The notes under the pieces are model-generated. The model was given only the letters and a program-made list of their open reading frames with translations. It was not told the origin of the DNA and searched no databases. Position numbers and translations under genes: made by a program. A DNA stretch of 64,000 bases from contig NC_021686.1 of NCBI RefSeq assembly GCF_000247815.1, positions 12,836,562 to 12,900,561 of the forward strand. Reading direction: 5' to 3'. Shown one piece after another: positions 1 to 12,100 of the stretch; the first letter of the stretch is position 1; the number at the start of each line of letters is the position of its first letter. This DNA is from Ficedula albicollis. Lineage: Eukaryota; Chordata; Aves; Passeriformes; Muscicapidae.

Positions 1-11
1 CTCTTAAGCAG

Positions 12-170
12 GGGATGGTGACTTTTACACCTTACTGGATATATGGTTCCCAGAGAAAAAGCCCCTTCCTACTGCTTTTCTGGTTGACACCTCCGAGGAG
101 GCTCTGCTGCTCCCCGACTGGCTGAAGCTGCGGATGATCCGCTCCGAGGTCCCGCGTCTCGTGGATGCAG
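12..170 (+). CDS. INTS1: INTS1 window exon 1
   Basis: The acceptor AG is at 10-11 and the donor gtgagc at 171. The reading frame runs GDFYTLLDIW... to ...RLVDA and ends in phase 1. An in-frame TAA at 5-7 excludes read-through from the left. The first two bases complete a codon from an exon outside the window. Confidence 0.93.
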
Positions 171-3100
171 GTGAGCCTGTGCCTGTTTTGGTGTTTCAAA
201 CCCTGCTGGAAGGAAAGGGAGAGGCTTCCCTGCTCAAGTGTGCCCAGCCATCCTACTTGGATGCCTTTGGATGGAGCCATCCATCAGTGTTACTTTTAAA
301 GTAGGGGAGTGAGTCTGAATGGATATTCCCCTTTCTGTGTATTTTAAAGGAATGGGAGACTCTGAATTGAGGTCTCATCTCTTTTACAACAATTCAGATG
401 GACCTAAGCTATGCAGTCACCAGATAACATGCACAGCACTGTGGAAAGCTGTGCCTAAAGGAAGTAAGCTAAACCTCTGGTTGCTCTGGTCCTCATATCA
501 CTCGTCAGTGCCCTCTTTCTTCTTGGTATTCAGAGCTTTCATCCCATTTTACTAATTAAATGACAGCTGTCTATAGCCAGTGATTGAATTATTCAATAAT
601 TCCTGCCTGCAGCCATCAAGAGATAGGGTGGAAGTTATTTTTTAATACGAATGATTGCATTACTGAGGTTCTAATAAAATTAAACAGAAGATCAGATTAG
701 CCAGTGAGTGAATTAACTGGAAGATGCAATAAGGCAGTAATGATTTGCAGAGGAGAGAAAATATAGTAGGCAGCTGTCAGACTTCTGGCTTTAGGCTCTC
801 TGCAGCCTTGTCATTAACGTGTCACTGCTGGTTCAGACAAAAGCATAAAGATCAGGTAATAAAGATGACCCTCCATGGGCAGTACAGAGTCTGAGGACTC
901 AATGTTTGTCTATTTCAGCCCTGCAGGACCTGGAGCCGCAGCAGCTGCTTCTGTTTGTTCAGTCCTTTGGAATCCCAGTTTCCAGCATGAGCAAACTTCT
1001 GCAGTACCTGGATCAGGCAGTATCTCATGACCCACAGACACTGGAGCAGAACATCATGGACAAGAGTAAGAGCTATGGATGAGGCTGACTAGGCATTTAA
1101 CGTTTCTTGAACAGTTTCCATGAGTATCTCCTGTGACTTCCTTGGAAAAATCCAAGCTAGTTCAGCAAACTTTGTGCACAGGCTGCTTTGGCAGCTTGTC
1201 ACTGTAGCCACCTGAGTGGCCCTTGGCTGTATTCCCCAAAATAGAGGAGGATTTTTTGGATTAAAATGTACAGAGTCAAAAAGTACTTTGGAAGGTACTT
1301 TGTAAAAGAAATATAGTTTTCAATCATGTTTACAAAGTCTGTGGGAACTGCTGATTCTCTTGTCTGTGGGAGTTGTACAAACAGGCAATTCTGTCCTGCT
1401 TTACTGAAGAGGGCAAGATGATGATCTTATTTCCTCCTTTTTTCAGACTACATGGCTCATCTTGTGGAGGTTCAACATGAGAGAGGAGCAACAGGAGGCC
1501 AGACTTTCCACTCCCTGCTTACTGCCTCCTTACCAGCCCGCCGAGGTACTGCCCAGGATAGCCTAAGTATCAAAGTGATCTTCTGAACTTCCCTCCTTTG
1601 TTGCTGTTGAGAGGAGCAGGCAGAGGTGTCTTAAAAAGCAATTGTGTTGCAATAAACCAGCAAGCTACAGTTAGACACCAGTCCTTGCTAGAGTTTTTTG
1701 CTTCTGGCAAAGAGAGAAATTCAAATACTTTTCTGAGTCATATGGAAAAGTAGGTCTTACTTGGAATTAAGAGAAAAACTGCTGAATTCCTCAGTAGTTA
1801 GAGACTGTAAAGCTGAAGGTGATCTGATGTTGGGGCTCCAGATGCTATCTACCATAACAGCATTTTCCTTTCTTTCCTTTTATTCCTCTTGCAGACAGTG
1901 CTGAGACTGCAAGGTCAAAAGCTAGTCCTGAGAGCTCTCAGAGTCAGAGCCGGATCCGGGCCTTGAGCCAGGTCCGTGTTCTGGGCCCAGAAGATGATCT
2001 GGCAGGCATCTTTCTGCAGGTACTGTTACAACCTCCAGCTGAGTAACTGCTTCCCTGCAGCATCTTTACAAAATCCATTTCTCTTATACTTGCATCTTGT
2101 GACTCCTTATTCTGCAGTGTTTGCAGGCAATAAATATGAAAGCCCTGATGCAATGAGGCTGTGCCATTACAGCCTGGTGCAGTTGATACTGGCAGCAATT
2201 TTTTCTTGCAGTTGGAACGTGATGTAGCTTTTGATCATGCCTGGTACCTACTAGCATGTTGCTGCCTCTGCACCTTGTTTGTTCTGTGCATAGTTGCCTT
2301 TCCTCTCAGCAGTGGATGCAGGATTTGTGAAATGCTCACAGGGCCCTGGCAGCAAAGCTGTGTGCAAACAGCATTTGTACTCTGGCTTGTCTGCTTACAG
2401 AGCTTCCCTCCCTCCATTGACTCCAGAAGGAGCCTGCAGGGAATTAATTGGCCAAGTTGGTTGTTGGTATTTGGGTAGCAGGATTCCCCTGCAGTGTCAG
2501 TGTTGATAGTCATGTTGGGGTTGTAGAGATGCTGCTTATGTTCATGTGCCAGGCACTAGAATATAGAAGAAGCTGTATCAGAAGGTTCCCATCAGCCTAC
2601 AGTATAACTGCACAAGGAAAATCACTCTTCTGCCTCAGGGTGTTCATGTTACAGCAGTCCTTTCACTGTCTGTCATAAGCATACTCCCTGTTGTATCCCC
2701 CAGCTTTTCCCACTGACCCCGGAGCCGCGGTGGCAGAACTCCAGCCTGCGGCCGCTGGCCCTGGCACTGCAGCAGGCGCTGGGGCAGGAGCTGGCCCGCA
2801 TCCGCCAAGGGGCCGGGGCCAGCGGGGCTGAGGCCAGCGGGGCCACAGCAACTGGGGCCACGGCAAGTGGGATCTCAGCAACTGGGGCCACGGCAACTGG
2901 GGCCACAGCAACTGGGATCTCAGCAAGTGGGGCCACAGCAAGTGGGGCCACGGCGAGCGGGATCTCGATGCGGCTGCTGCAGGCCGTGGCTGCGCTGCTC
3001 AACTCGGCGCACAGCGGCGCCCTGGTCATGGCCATGCACCGCCAGCACTTCATCTCCTGCCCGCTCATGCGCCAGCTCTACCAGTACCACGTGAGTGCCT

Positions 3101-6100
3101 GGGGGGGCATTTCAGAAAGAGGGGAGAGGGAGAAACGGGAGGTCTGCAGTGCATCTGCTCTGCTGTGCACACTTTGTAATGCTCAGCTCAGGTTGCCTGG
3201 CCGTGGGCATTTGGATGCAGGCTGGCCACATTAGCTTAGCACTGCTGAGATTACTTACAGAGTTAGTGCACATCACCTAGCCAGGTAACCGTTCTTTGGA
3301 TTTACAGCCGTAGGTCTCTGCTGGTTTTGGGATCTCTAGTCTGTTCTGTTCTGTAGCATTGGACATGTCTTGCAAGCCAGGGCATTTGCAGACAGTTTGA
3401 CAGCTGAAATCTAATTCATAGAGTCATTAAATGGTTTGGGTTGGAGGGGACTTTAAAGATGACCTAGCTCCAGTTCCCCTGACATGGGCAGGAGCACCTT
3501 TCACTAGACCAGGTTGCTCCAAGCTCATTCAACCTGGCCTTGAACACTTCAGGGATGGGGAGTCCAGAATCTCTGGGCAACCTGTGCCAGTGCCTCACCA
3601 TCCTCACTGTAAGGAATTTCTTCCCAGCGCTCCATGCCACAGGACACTGCCTTCTCCTCGCTCTTCTTCAAAGTGCTCATGCAGATGCTGCAGTGGTTGG
3701 AGAACCCCGCGGTGGAAGATGGTCCCCTGCGAGCTCAGCTGAAGGCCTTTGCTGTGCAGTACTCCTCAAGGCACAGGATCAGTGATGGTACTGGCACTGG
3801 GCAGCTTATGGGACTCAGAAGGAGACAAAACTGCACCTGGAGCAGGAAGTGTCATGGGCAGTCTTTTAGACAGGTGTTGTAAGGAGTTACAGAAGTAGCA
3901 CACTGGGCTGCAGGAACTCTTTGAGGCTGTGAACAATGCCTTAGCTCTGGGGGCTTGCAGTAGACATGTGGTAGCATCTCACCAAGCACAGCAGATCTCT
4001 TAGAGAAAACTTATAATTTCTCAAGCCAGGAATTCTGTTTGAGTTGTTGTTTTGGTAGATGAGCATGCAGGAATGCCTCTGGAACAAGGTCACATTATGA
4101 CATGTAGAGTTGTTTATTATCTGCCATGTCTTGGGAGCAGGAGTCTAACGAAGAGCTTGGGCAGGGAAATGGGTTTGTGGTTACAGAGCTTTCTTTTAGC
4201 TGCATGTTCCTGTAACACACAGGAGAGCTGTCAAGGTTTGTGGCCATAAATGGCAGCAGAATGTATGTTTGTGTGTTTGAGTAGTCGTGCCCTGGAGCCA
4301 CATGGGGAATCTGTAGGAGGGAAGTCTGGTGTGGGGGCTGGCTTGTCCCTGTGATGCCAGTGCTGTGATTTCATTGCAGTTCGAGGTGGCTTCCTGCACC
4401 TCACAGAAGCTCTTTCCTTCCGTCGTGACCCTGATATGATCAGCTCCACGGTCTGTGCCATCATTGCAACCCTGAAATCAGGAGAGAAGTGTAATGTGGA
4501 GCCAGAGCTCATCAGCAAAGGTATGGATGTCCTTCTGCTCTCCTTTGCAGCAGCAGCCTGAACTTCCAGCCCAGCAACTCGGTGCCTACTGTGCAGGCTG
4601 TGGGAATCTTCCTTTTCCCTGCATCAGAAAATGTGAACTGATTTTGTATCACCTCCTTTCCCCCACTGTATGTGGGTTTATAAACTGTGATCTGGGGCTG
4701 GGATTAAGTCTGAGCAAACTGTTGGTTTCCAGTAACAAAAAGAGAAATGGAACTAATATCCCAGATAAAAATGGCTTCCCTCTTCCTCACTGAGCCTGGC
4801 TATCAGAAATAATACTTGCAAGATTCCATACCTTTCACCACAACCTGAAGTTAATGAGTGGCATCTTTCTCCCTCTGCTAGTCCTTCAAGGTCTGATTGA
4901 AACCCACTCTCCATACCTGGAGGAGCTCCTGACTGTCCTCTTCTCAGCTACTGTTGAGACCACTGCCAGGTGTCCTGCCATGAAACCAATTGCTGTGGTG
5001 TGCTCCTTGTTGCTCCAGGACAAAGAAGAAACACCAGTAAAGAAGGAGGTGGAGAGTTGCAGGTGAGCCAAGGCAATGATAGGAATTTGTGGGTAGGTTT
5101 GGGTGCATGGTATCACCAGTGACACTGGCCTTGCTTTGTCCACAGTGCTGAATCAGCTTGGCCAGGGCCTGCCTCTGGCCTTCTCAATGACTGGCTGGAG
5201 ATGCTGGACCCAGAAGTCATCAGCAGCTGCCCTGATCTACAGCAGAAGCTACTGTTCTCCTGGAACAAAGTAAGAGTTGTTGGACAGAGGGCTGTGCTGA
5301 AATGACTTTCTGGGCTACTAACCTGCACCTGGAAACAGGGCAAGGGATATTTTTATGTTTTGCCACAGGTTACTGTGTGAGTTCCAAAGAAGTACAGGCT
5401 GACTAGGAGGACAGTTTTGTGCAAGGCTCACATTTCTCAGTGCAGGGCTTATGTTTCCTCTTATCTTTATATTTCCTCAGCTGTCTTCTTTTAAGGACTT
5501 CAGAGTGCTTTACAGACACAACATGGTCCCATAACAACCCAGCCAGCTGTGTTTTTGTTGGTATTTTTGTAGACAGATCAATAGCTTGCCCAAAATGCCA
5601 TTCCAAAGATAAGGCTGAAACTGAATTTCACATCTGGTACCATGTTCTGTCAGAAAGTGCTGCCCTAAATCCTCATGCTGTCTGTGCTGTCTGCCCTCCT
5701 GGATTGTCATCCTTCTGCAATACACATGGCATCTCCTACAGCCACCTTGCTACCAGGATCTGTTCATCACATCTCTTCCTCTCTCTGTGCTTCCAGGCAG
5801 GGTCCCAGGTGCCCTCCTTCCGCCCCTACCTCTTGGCTCTTCTGACTCACCAGTCCAGCTGGACCACACTGCACCAGTGCATCAGGCTTCTGCTTGGCAG
5901 GAACAGGGAGCAAAGGTGAGTCTTGTTTGTCAGGCCTAGCCAAGGGACTGAGTTGGGCAACTCTGTCTGGGAGAATACAAGGCCTGCCATGTTCATGATG
6001 TGTCTGCCAGGACATGTAAATCAGCCAAAAATAGACTTTGTGAGGAGGATGCAGATTTCAATCCTGCTGATTTGTGTACCTTGATATAAATATTACCTAC

Positions 6101-9100
6101 TGTTTGATGGAAGCAGCACATAAAGATTTGGCTGCATTCTAAACAGGAAGTGCTAATTGTGGGTAATCCATCTTGCATTGCCCTTGTTGATAATCTTTAT
6201 GAGTACAAGGTTTGCAGGGTGGCTTGGATAGCAAACTGAGGGCTGTCTCTGTACCTGGGCAGGCTCTGATGGATCTTTTGGTTGTACTAGACTCCATTTC
6301 CAGTCTTTCTCTAACCTTTTCATGCCATCAGCCTCCCAGTTTTGATCTCTGCAGCAGCCCTAGCTCTCAGCTTCTATACACAGCTTTCAAATACTGAAGT
6401 TCCAGTGCAGTAGTATTGTTACAGTTATGAACCAGGAAATGCTAACATCTAATGACAGCAATACTTCTAAAACTGGTAGTTTATTATTTTATTCTTAATT
6501 TCTTGCTCAAAATTACATGAATTTCTCAGTTCAAGGTCTGTGATAGGGACAGTAAGGTCATTGGTCTGATTATACTAACTGTTTTTGTTGATGACCAGCT
6601 CTTGGCCTTGGTGCAAGGCTCCATGTAGCCCCCACACTTGCTGAATGCCATTTGTTCTGCTCTGTACCCTGTGCTGTGCTTATTGCAACAATATTTAGTC
6701 ATAATCTGGGAACAGAACCAACCCCCTTCTTGGGACTTAATAGATCCTATTTTTACATTTGCAGATGTTTCTTTCTTCACAGCACTCATCATGTTTAGTG
6801 ATGCTTCCATGTGTTTGTGTGCTGCCTGAGGGTTGTGTTGACTCTAATTGCAAATCTGTCTTCTTTTATCTTCTGGCAGGTTTGACCCAACTGCATCCTT
6901 GGATTTCCTGTGGGCCTGTATTCACATTCCTCGGATCTGGCAGGGACGGGACCAGAGAACTCCTCAGGTATTGGTTCAGTTCTTCCAAGATTCTTATCTG
7001 GATGGATTGAGAGGCAATGTTTTCACAGTGCCTGATTTTTCCATGGCCAAGAGGTGGCTGGAGTGATTCAGGTGCAGTGTGCCAAGTTTGCTGCCTGTAC
7101 CTCAGCTGGTTACTTAGCTGCTCTGCTGTTGCATATTACAGTGGCAATTTAGAGTCCAAAAAGCTGATAGGAACACATGAAGTTTGCCCACTTGGCATTT
7201 CCCCTGCAGCAATTGCCACAATATCTGGTAAAAGCACAAGACTAGAGTGGTAAGCAAGCTAAAACCCAGCATAGGATAATTGCCATTTTACAAAGAAAAG
7301 GAGGCTGTGTCTCTTCTCTACAGAATTTCTTTGGTTTGGTGACTGAATTATCCTTTCTGATCCATCACACATGCTGAGATGGAAGTAAATGAAGAAGTAG
7401 AAGAGGGGTAAAAAGGTTTTATTTGGGGCTGTGATGCTTTCAGAGCTCTAGATATGGACCCATTCTTAAGTCTGGTTCTAAGATGTTCCATTCCAGTCTG
7501 TGAAGGTGTGACTAGAAGGAACTAAGGATCCTGGGATTTGGTGTGGAATCATTTGGGGTGTTCTCTTGCATTCCAGAAGCGCCGTGAGGAATTTGTGCTC
7601 CACCTGAAGGCGTCAGAACTGATCAGCATGGTGGAGCTGATCCTGGCTGAAGCAGAGACCAGATACCAGAACACTGACGAGGCCTCCTGCACACTCATCC
7701 AGTCTCGACTGCCATTGTTGCTCAGTTGTTCTCATGGAGACCTTGAGAACATCAAAAAAGTAACAGAGTATTTGACCAGCTGCATCCAGCAGTGGGGAAG
7801 TAGGTGAGGCTGCAAATGAGGAGCACTGTCTGTCTGCTGGAATTGTAGTTCTTGGGCACAGGCAGGCAGGTAATGATGAGACTTGCCAGTATGTCTTCAT
7901 TAGAAAAATCATGTTCAGAGCCTGTATGAAAAGTGCACACTATCCTCCCTGAGATTTGGGGGAATAACAAGTGGTTTTAAGTAACCAGGAAGCTGACTTC
8001 AAAAGTGAAATTTAAGAGCCCCTTTGCTTTTAGGACTTCAGAATGAAATTCTTGACATGCTTGGATATTTTTTCTTTCATTCTTTAAGGCAATGGTTATT
8101 TTTAATTACTAATGTGGGATTTCTTGTCTACTCATCCCTTGAGTCACTGCTTGTAATACATCCTGCTTCTGACTTGCTTTCAAAGCTGAATGGAGACCAA
8201 ATTATTTCCTAACAGCTATTTTAGGACTGTGGAAAGAACAGGAAGATGATGTTTTTGTGGCAGTGAAAGGAACTGACCTAATTCCAACCTTGCTTATGGT
8301 GATATTAGGAAAGATTCTGAGTAACTGTTGTTTTCTACTGCCTCACAGTACAGGCTGTGTCAGAGATCTAAAGGGGTTTCAGGTGTATAGAGAACACGAA
8401 CTCTGAATAGTTGTGGTTCTGACTTCTTTTCCAATTGGGATGGGGCTAACTGTGAGCACCACATGCAGGAACTCTGCACTGCAGATGTAAGCAGAGCTTT
8501 CTTGTCCTATGCCCTTTGGAACTGCAGTTTTCTAACTCCAAATGGCCTTGTGATGGATCCCCATAGACTATGGATGAATCTCTGTAGAAGGTGAATGATT
8601 TGAGTTGTTCAAAATAAGCAAAGAGCTAAAAAACACTGGTTGAGATTAGTGATGTTTGTGTTTTCACATGCTCTGTTTGCCATATGCAGAAAGGCTGTTA
8701 CTAATCTGGTAGGTCTGGAATGTTTGCTGGTTGAACTAATGTAGTAGCCAGTGGTTGACCTTTCCGTTTTTCCTTTAGCTCTGTGGGGAAGTGCTGCCAG
8801 GACCTTCTGCTGCAGATATACCTGCAACTGCCTGAGCTCCTTGTGCCTATGCCTGAGATGCTTCTTACCAGTGAAGGAGCGAGAGACAGCAGCACTTGCA
8901 AGGTAAAGTTAGAGGCAAAGGAAAGCCCCTTTCCAGTTGTGTATACAGAATGGATGCTACCTTGATGCCCAGTTTAGAAGGTGAGGACTGGCAAAAGCTT
9001 CCTGGGTGACTTTGGTTTCTTTATTTTGCTTTTCTGTTTCCCCATCCCTGCCTGCACTCTCCAGAGCAGAGAGTTCTGGTGTGGTTTATTTTGCAGTGTC

Positions 9101-12100
9101 CTTCTATAAAATAATATAAGCTCCACAAGCTTTTGTGTGCCAAAGGCTTCTGTGAGGCACAAGTGTGCAGGCATCTGATCCTGCTTTGATGTCTGTAGGG
9201 ACTGTGGACTTCAGATCCCATGCCAGCTGGAGCACTGCATCTACTTACAGATTCTACCTGCAAATAATTTCTGTTAACCCCCCTGTGTAGCTGGAAAGGA
9301 ATTGGGAAGCACTGCTGGAGAGCCAGGGGCTGGTTTGCACATTAAACTTCTTAACATTTTGCTCATTATTTTCCTTCCAGCTTGATGCCCTGGTTCACAG
9401 ATTCATTAACCTCCTCGCAGACACCAGTGACTCCAAGTCGTCCGAAAGCCGCGTGTGGGATGCCAATATGGCCTGCAGGAAGCTGGCTGTGGCTCATCCC
9501 ATCCTCCTCCTTAGGTATCTCTCTCCCTGTGTGTGGCTGGGGCTTTGTGGAAAGCACCCACCCTTGTCCTAGAAAGGGAACAAACTTGCAGCAATCACAG
9601 CGGTGGTGAGAGAACTCACCTTCGTGTACAGAAGTCAGGAGAAAAGGCAGAGGAGTTACATCTTTTACAATGAGGCAACACCTTGTGTCTATCAGGAAAT
9701 AATCTTGGAACTGGGGGCTAGGGAACAGAATATGGGTGGGAAATGGGGCTTGCTGAGTCCATCGATGCAGGGATCAAGACCAGAACTCTGAGAGACGATA
9801 AGGGATTTTGCCTTCCAGGACCTGAGGTGACATGTAACTTTCTTGAAAGATCTAGGCCTAGATGTTCTTGTTTGGTGTTTCAGGCACTTGCCAATGATTG
9901 CAGCGCTGCTGCATGGCCGCGTTCACCTCAATTTCCAGGAGTTCAGGCAGCAGAACCACTTGACCTTCTTCATCCATGTGCTGGGGATCCTGGAGCTGCT
10001 CCAGCCGCAGGTCTTCCAGAACGAGCACCAGGCGGCACTCTGGGACTGTCTGCTGTCCTTCATCCGGCTGCTGCTGGTAGGAAAAGCCCTGCTTCCCTCC
10101 CTGTGCCGGCTGCTGGCCACTAGATGGGGAAGCTCTTGTAACACAGGGCCACCCTTGTGCTTCTCAGTTGAAGGGAAAGCCTTCCTAAAAGCCTAAAAGA
10201 ACAAAAAAAATGCATTAAGTACCTTGGAGAGCTTGAAGAGGAGGCAGGAGATCAAGAAACTGCTCCCTGGTACCCAGAGGTGCAGGAGGGGCAGTGCATT
10301 GCTGCTTTTTTTGGTTAAATCTCTCCTTCTTGATCTTTTCCCAGAACTACAGGAAATCCTCACGGCACCTGGCTGCCTTCATCAGCAAGTTTGTCCAGTT
10401 TATCCACAAGTACATCACATGCAATGCCCAGGCAGCTGTCTCCTTCTTGCAGAAGCACTCGGATCCACTCCAGTAAGCTTCCTTATGCCTGTTAGCCCAT
10501 GCACAGTCAGATTGCCAGGAGCTAATCAGACAGAAGACAGCAAGAGGATGTGACAGAGTAGCTGCTAATATGGCACTTTTTCACCCTTGGCTCCCTTAGT
10601 CTCCATTGAAATGAGCAGCATATCTCTTCTTTATAGGTGAAAACTGAGCCCAGGGAAGTCACATGATGACTTTAACTCACATAATGGCCTAAATGTTATA
10701 TTGAGCTATTATAGTGGCCTGCAGCCTTTCCAGAGAGGCAGCTGGAAAGTCTTTCCCCAGAGCAGTGGCTGGAGGGTCCCACCTACAGATATGTGGGGAA
10801 AATGCATTTGAGTTCTAGTTACGAAGAAAGGGAAAATCTTGTTTCTGCTTCTGAGAAGCTCTTTGTTCCAGTGTACACATCTATGCTCATGCCCTTATTG
10901 CTGCTGAGCCAAACTTGCCACCTCTTTTTCCCAGTGACCTGTCATCAGACAACAGTGACCTAGCAATGCTGAAGTCCCTCCTGGCTGGGCTGAGTCTGCC
11001 TAGTAAGAGTGGCATCTTGGACAGGGGCTCTGATGAAGAGAAGGATGGTGAGTCTGGATTGGAGAAGAATTATTCCAACTGATGAACCTGCAGTCTGTTT
11101 TGGAGAATAGGTGTTTTTGTGGGTATAAATTGTGCTTGTAACAGCTCAATGTGTTTAGAGTGGAGAATGGCACTTGTATGCTCAGCAGTTGGGAACCAGT
11201 ATCTGGGATGGGTTAATTTGTTTTCCTGCCAGTGGTATCACTACTGGAGCAAAAAAACAGCCCTTAACAAGGTTGAGTTTCCTGGTCGTGGATTTTGCCC
11301 TTTTAATCCACACTTAAGGATTGACCTGTTGGGAGGACTCTAAGGATACATCCACTGTTTACAGCTTGCACAGCTTGCATGGGAAAATTCTTCAGTATTA
11401 AAAGAGTTTGTGAAGCTTCCTCCTCAGTGTCAGCTGAGGGGGTTACAGGAGGTGCAGTGAGATTAGTCAGGAATTGTATCACACCATTGCTGGTGGCTTG
11501 TGACACACCACTGCACTGGCAGGGAATAGTGGCCAGTCCCCAGGCTCTCAGGAGTGCCCTGCTCTCTCTCTCCTCCCCAGATGAAGCAGCTGCTGGCTCT
11601 CTCCCCCTGGTCAGCGTGTCCCTCTTCACGCCCCTCACGCCGGCTGAAATGGCTCCGTATATGAAGAGGCTCTCCAGAGGCCAGACAGTGGAGGGTGAGT
11701 GAGGAGCTGCAGAGCTGTGCACACACACAGGGCAAATGCAGACATTTGTCAACCTTGTGACTTATCTGGCAGGAGTTTCCTGTTTCAATCTTGTGTTTGG
11801 AAGTCACCAGCAGTTAGGATGTTGTTCCATTTTTGGATTAACTTGTCCATAACCTCCTGTGATTCTGTGACAGAGGCTTCCTATGATTCTGTTATCACTT
11901 AGCTCAGCAGTACTTCAATGGCCTCTACTTTGAGGGTCTTTAAGCATTTTGGGAGATAATATGAGTAAATCAAGGAGTGCTGCAGTTCAAGCCAGGTCTG
12001 AAGTGCTGATATAAATGAAATACCAAACTGATGAGAAACAGGTTTTGTTAGAAATCCCCAAACGGCCTTCATGGAAGAAAACCGTGTTAACCTGGCGTAT

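Noticed and set aside
2663..3068. Minus-strand open frames of 92 and 131 codons
   Set aside because: Shadow of the INTS1 coding minisatellite on the opposite strand.
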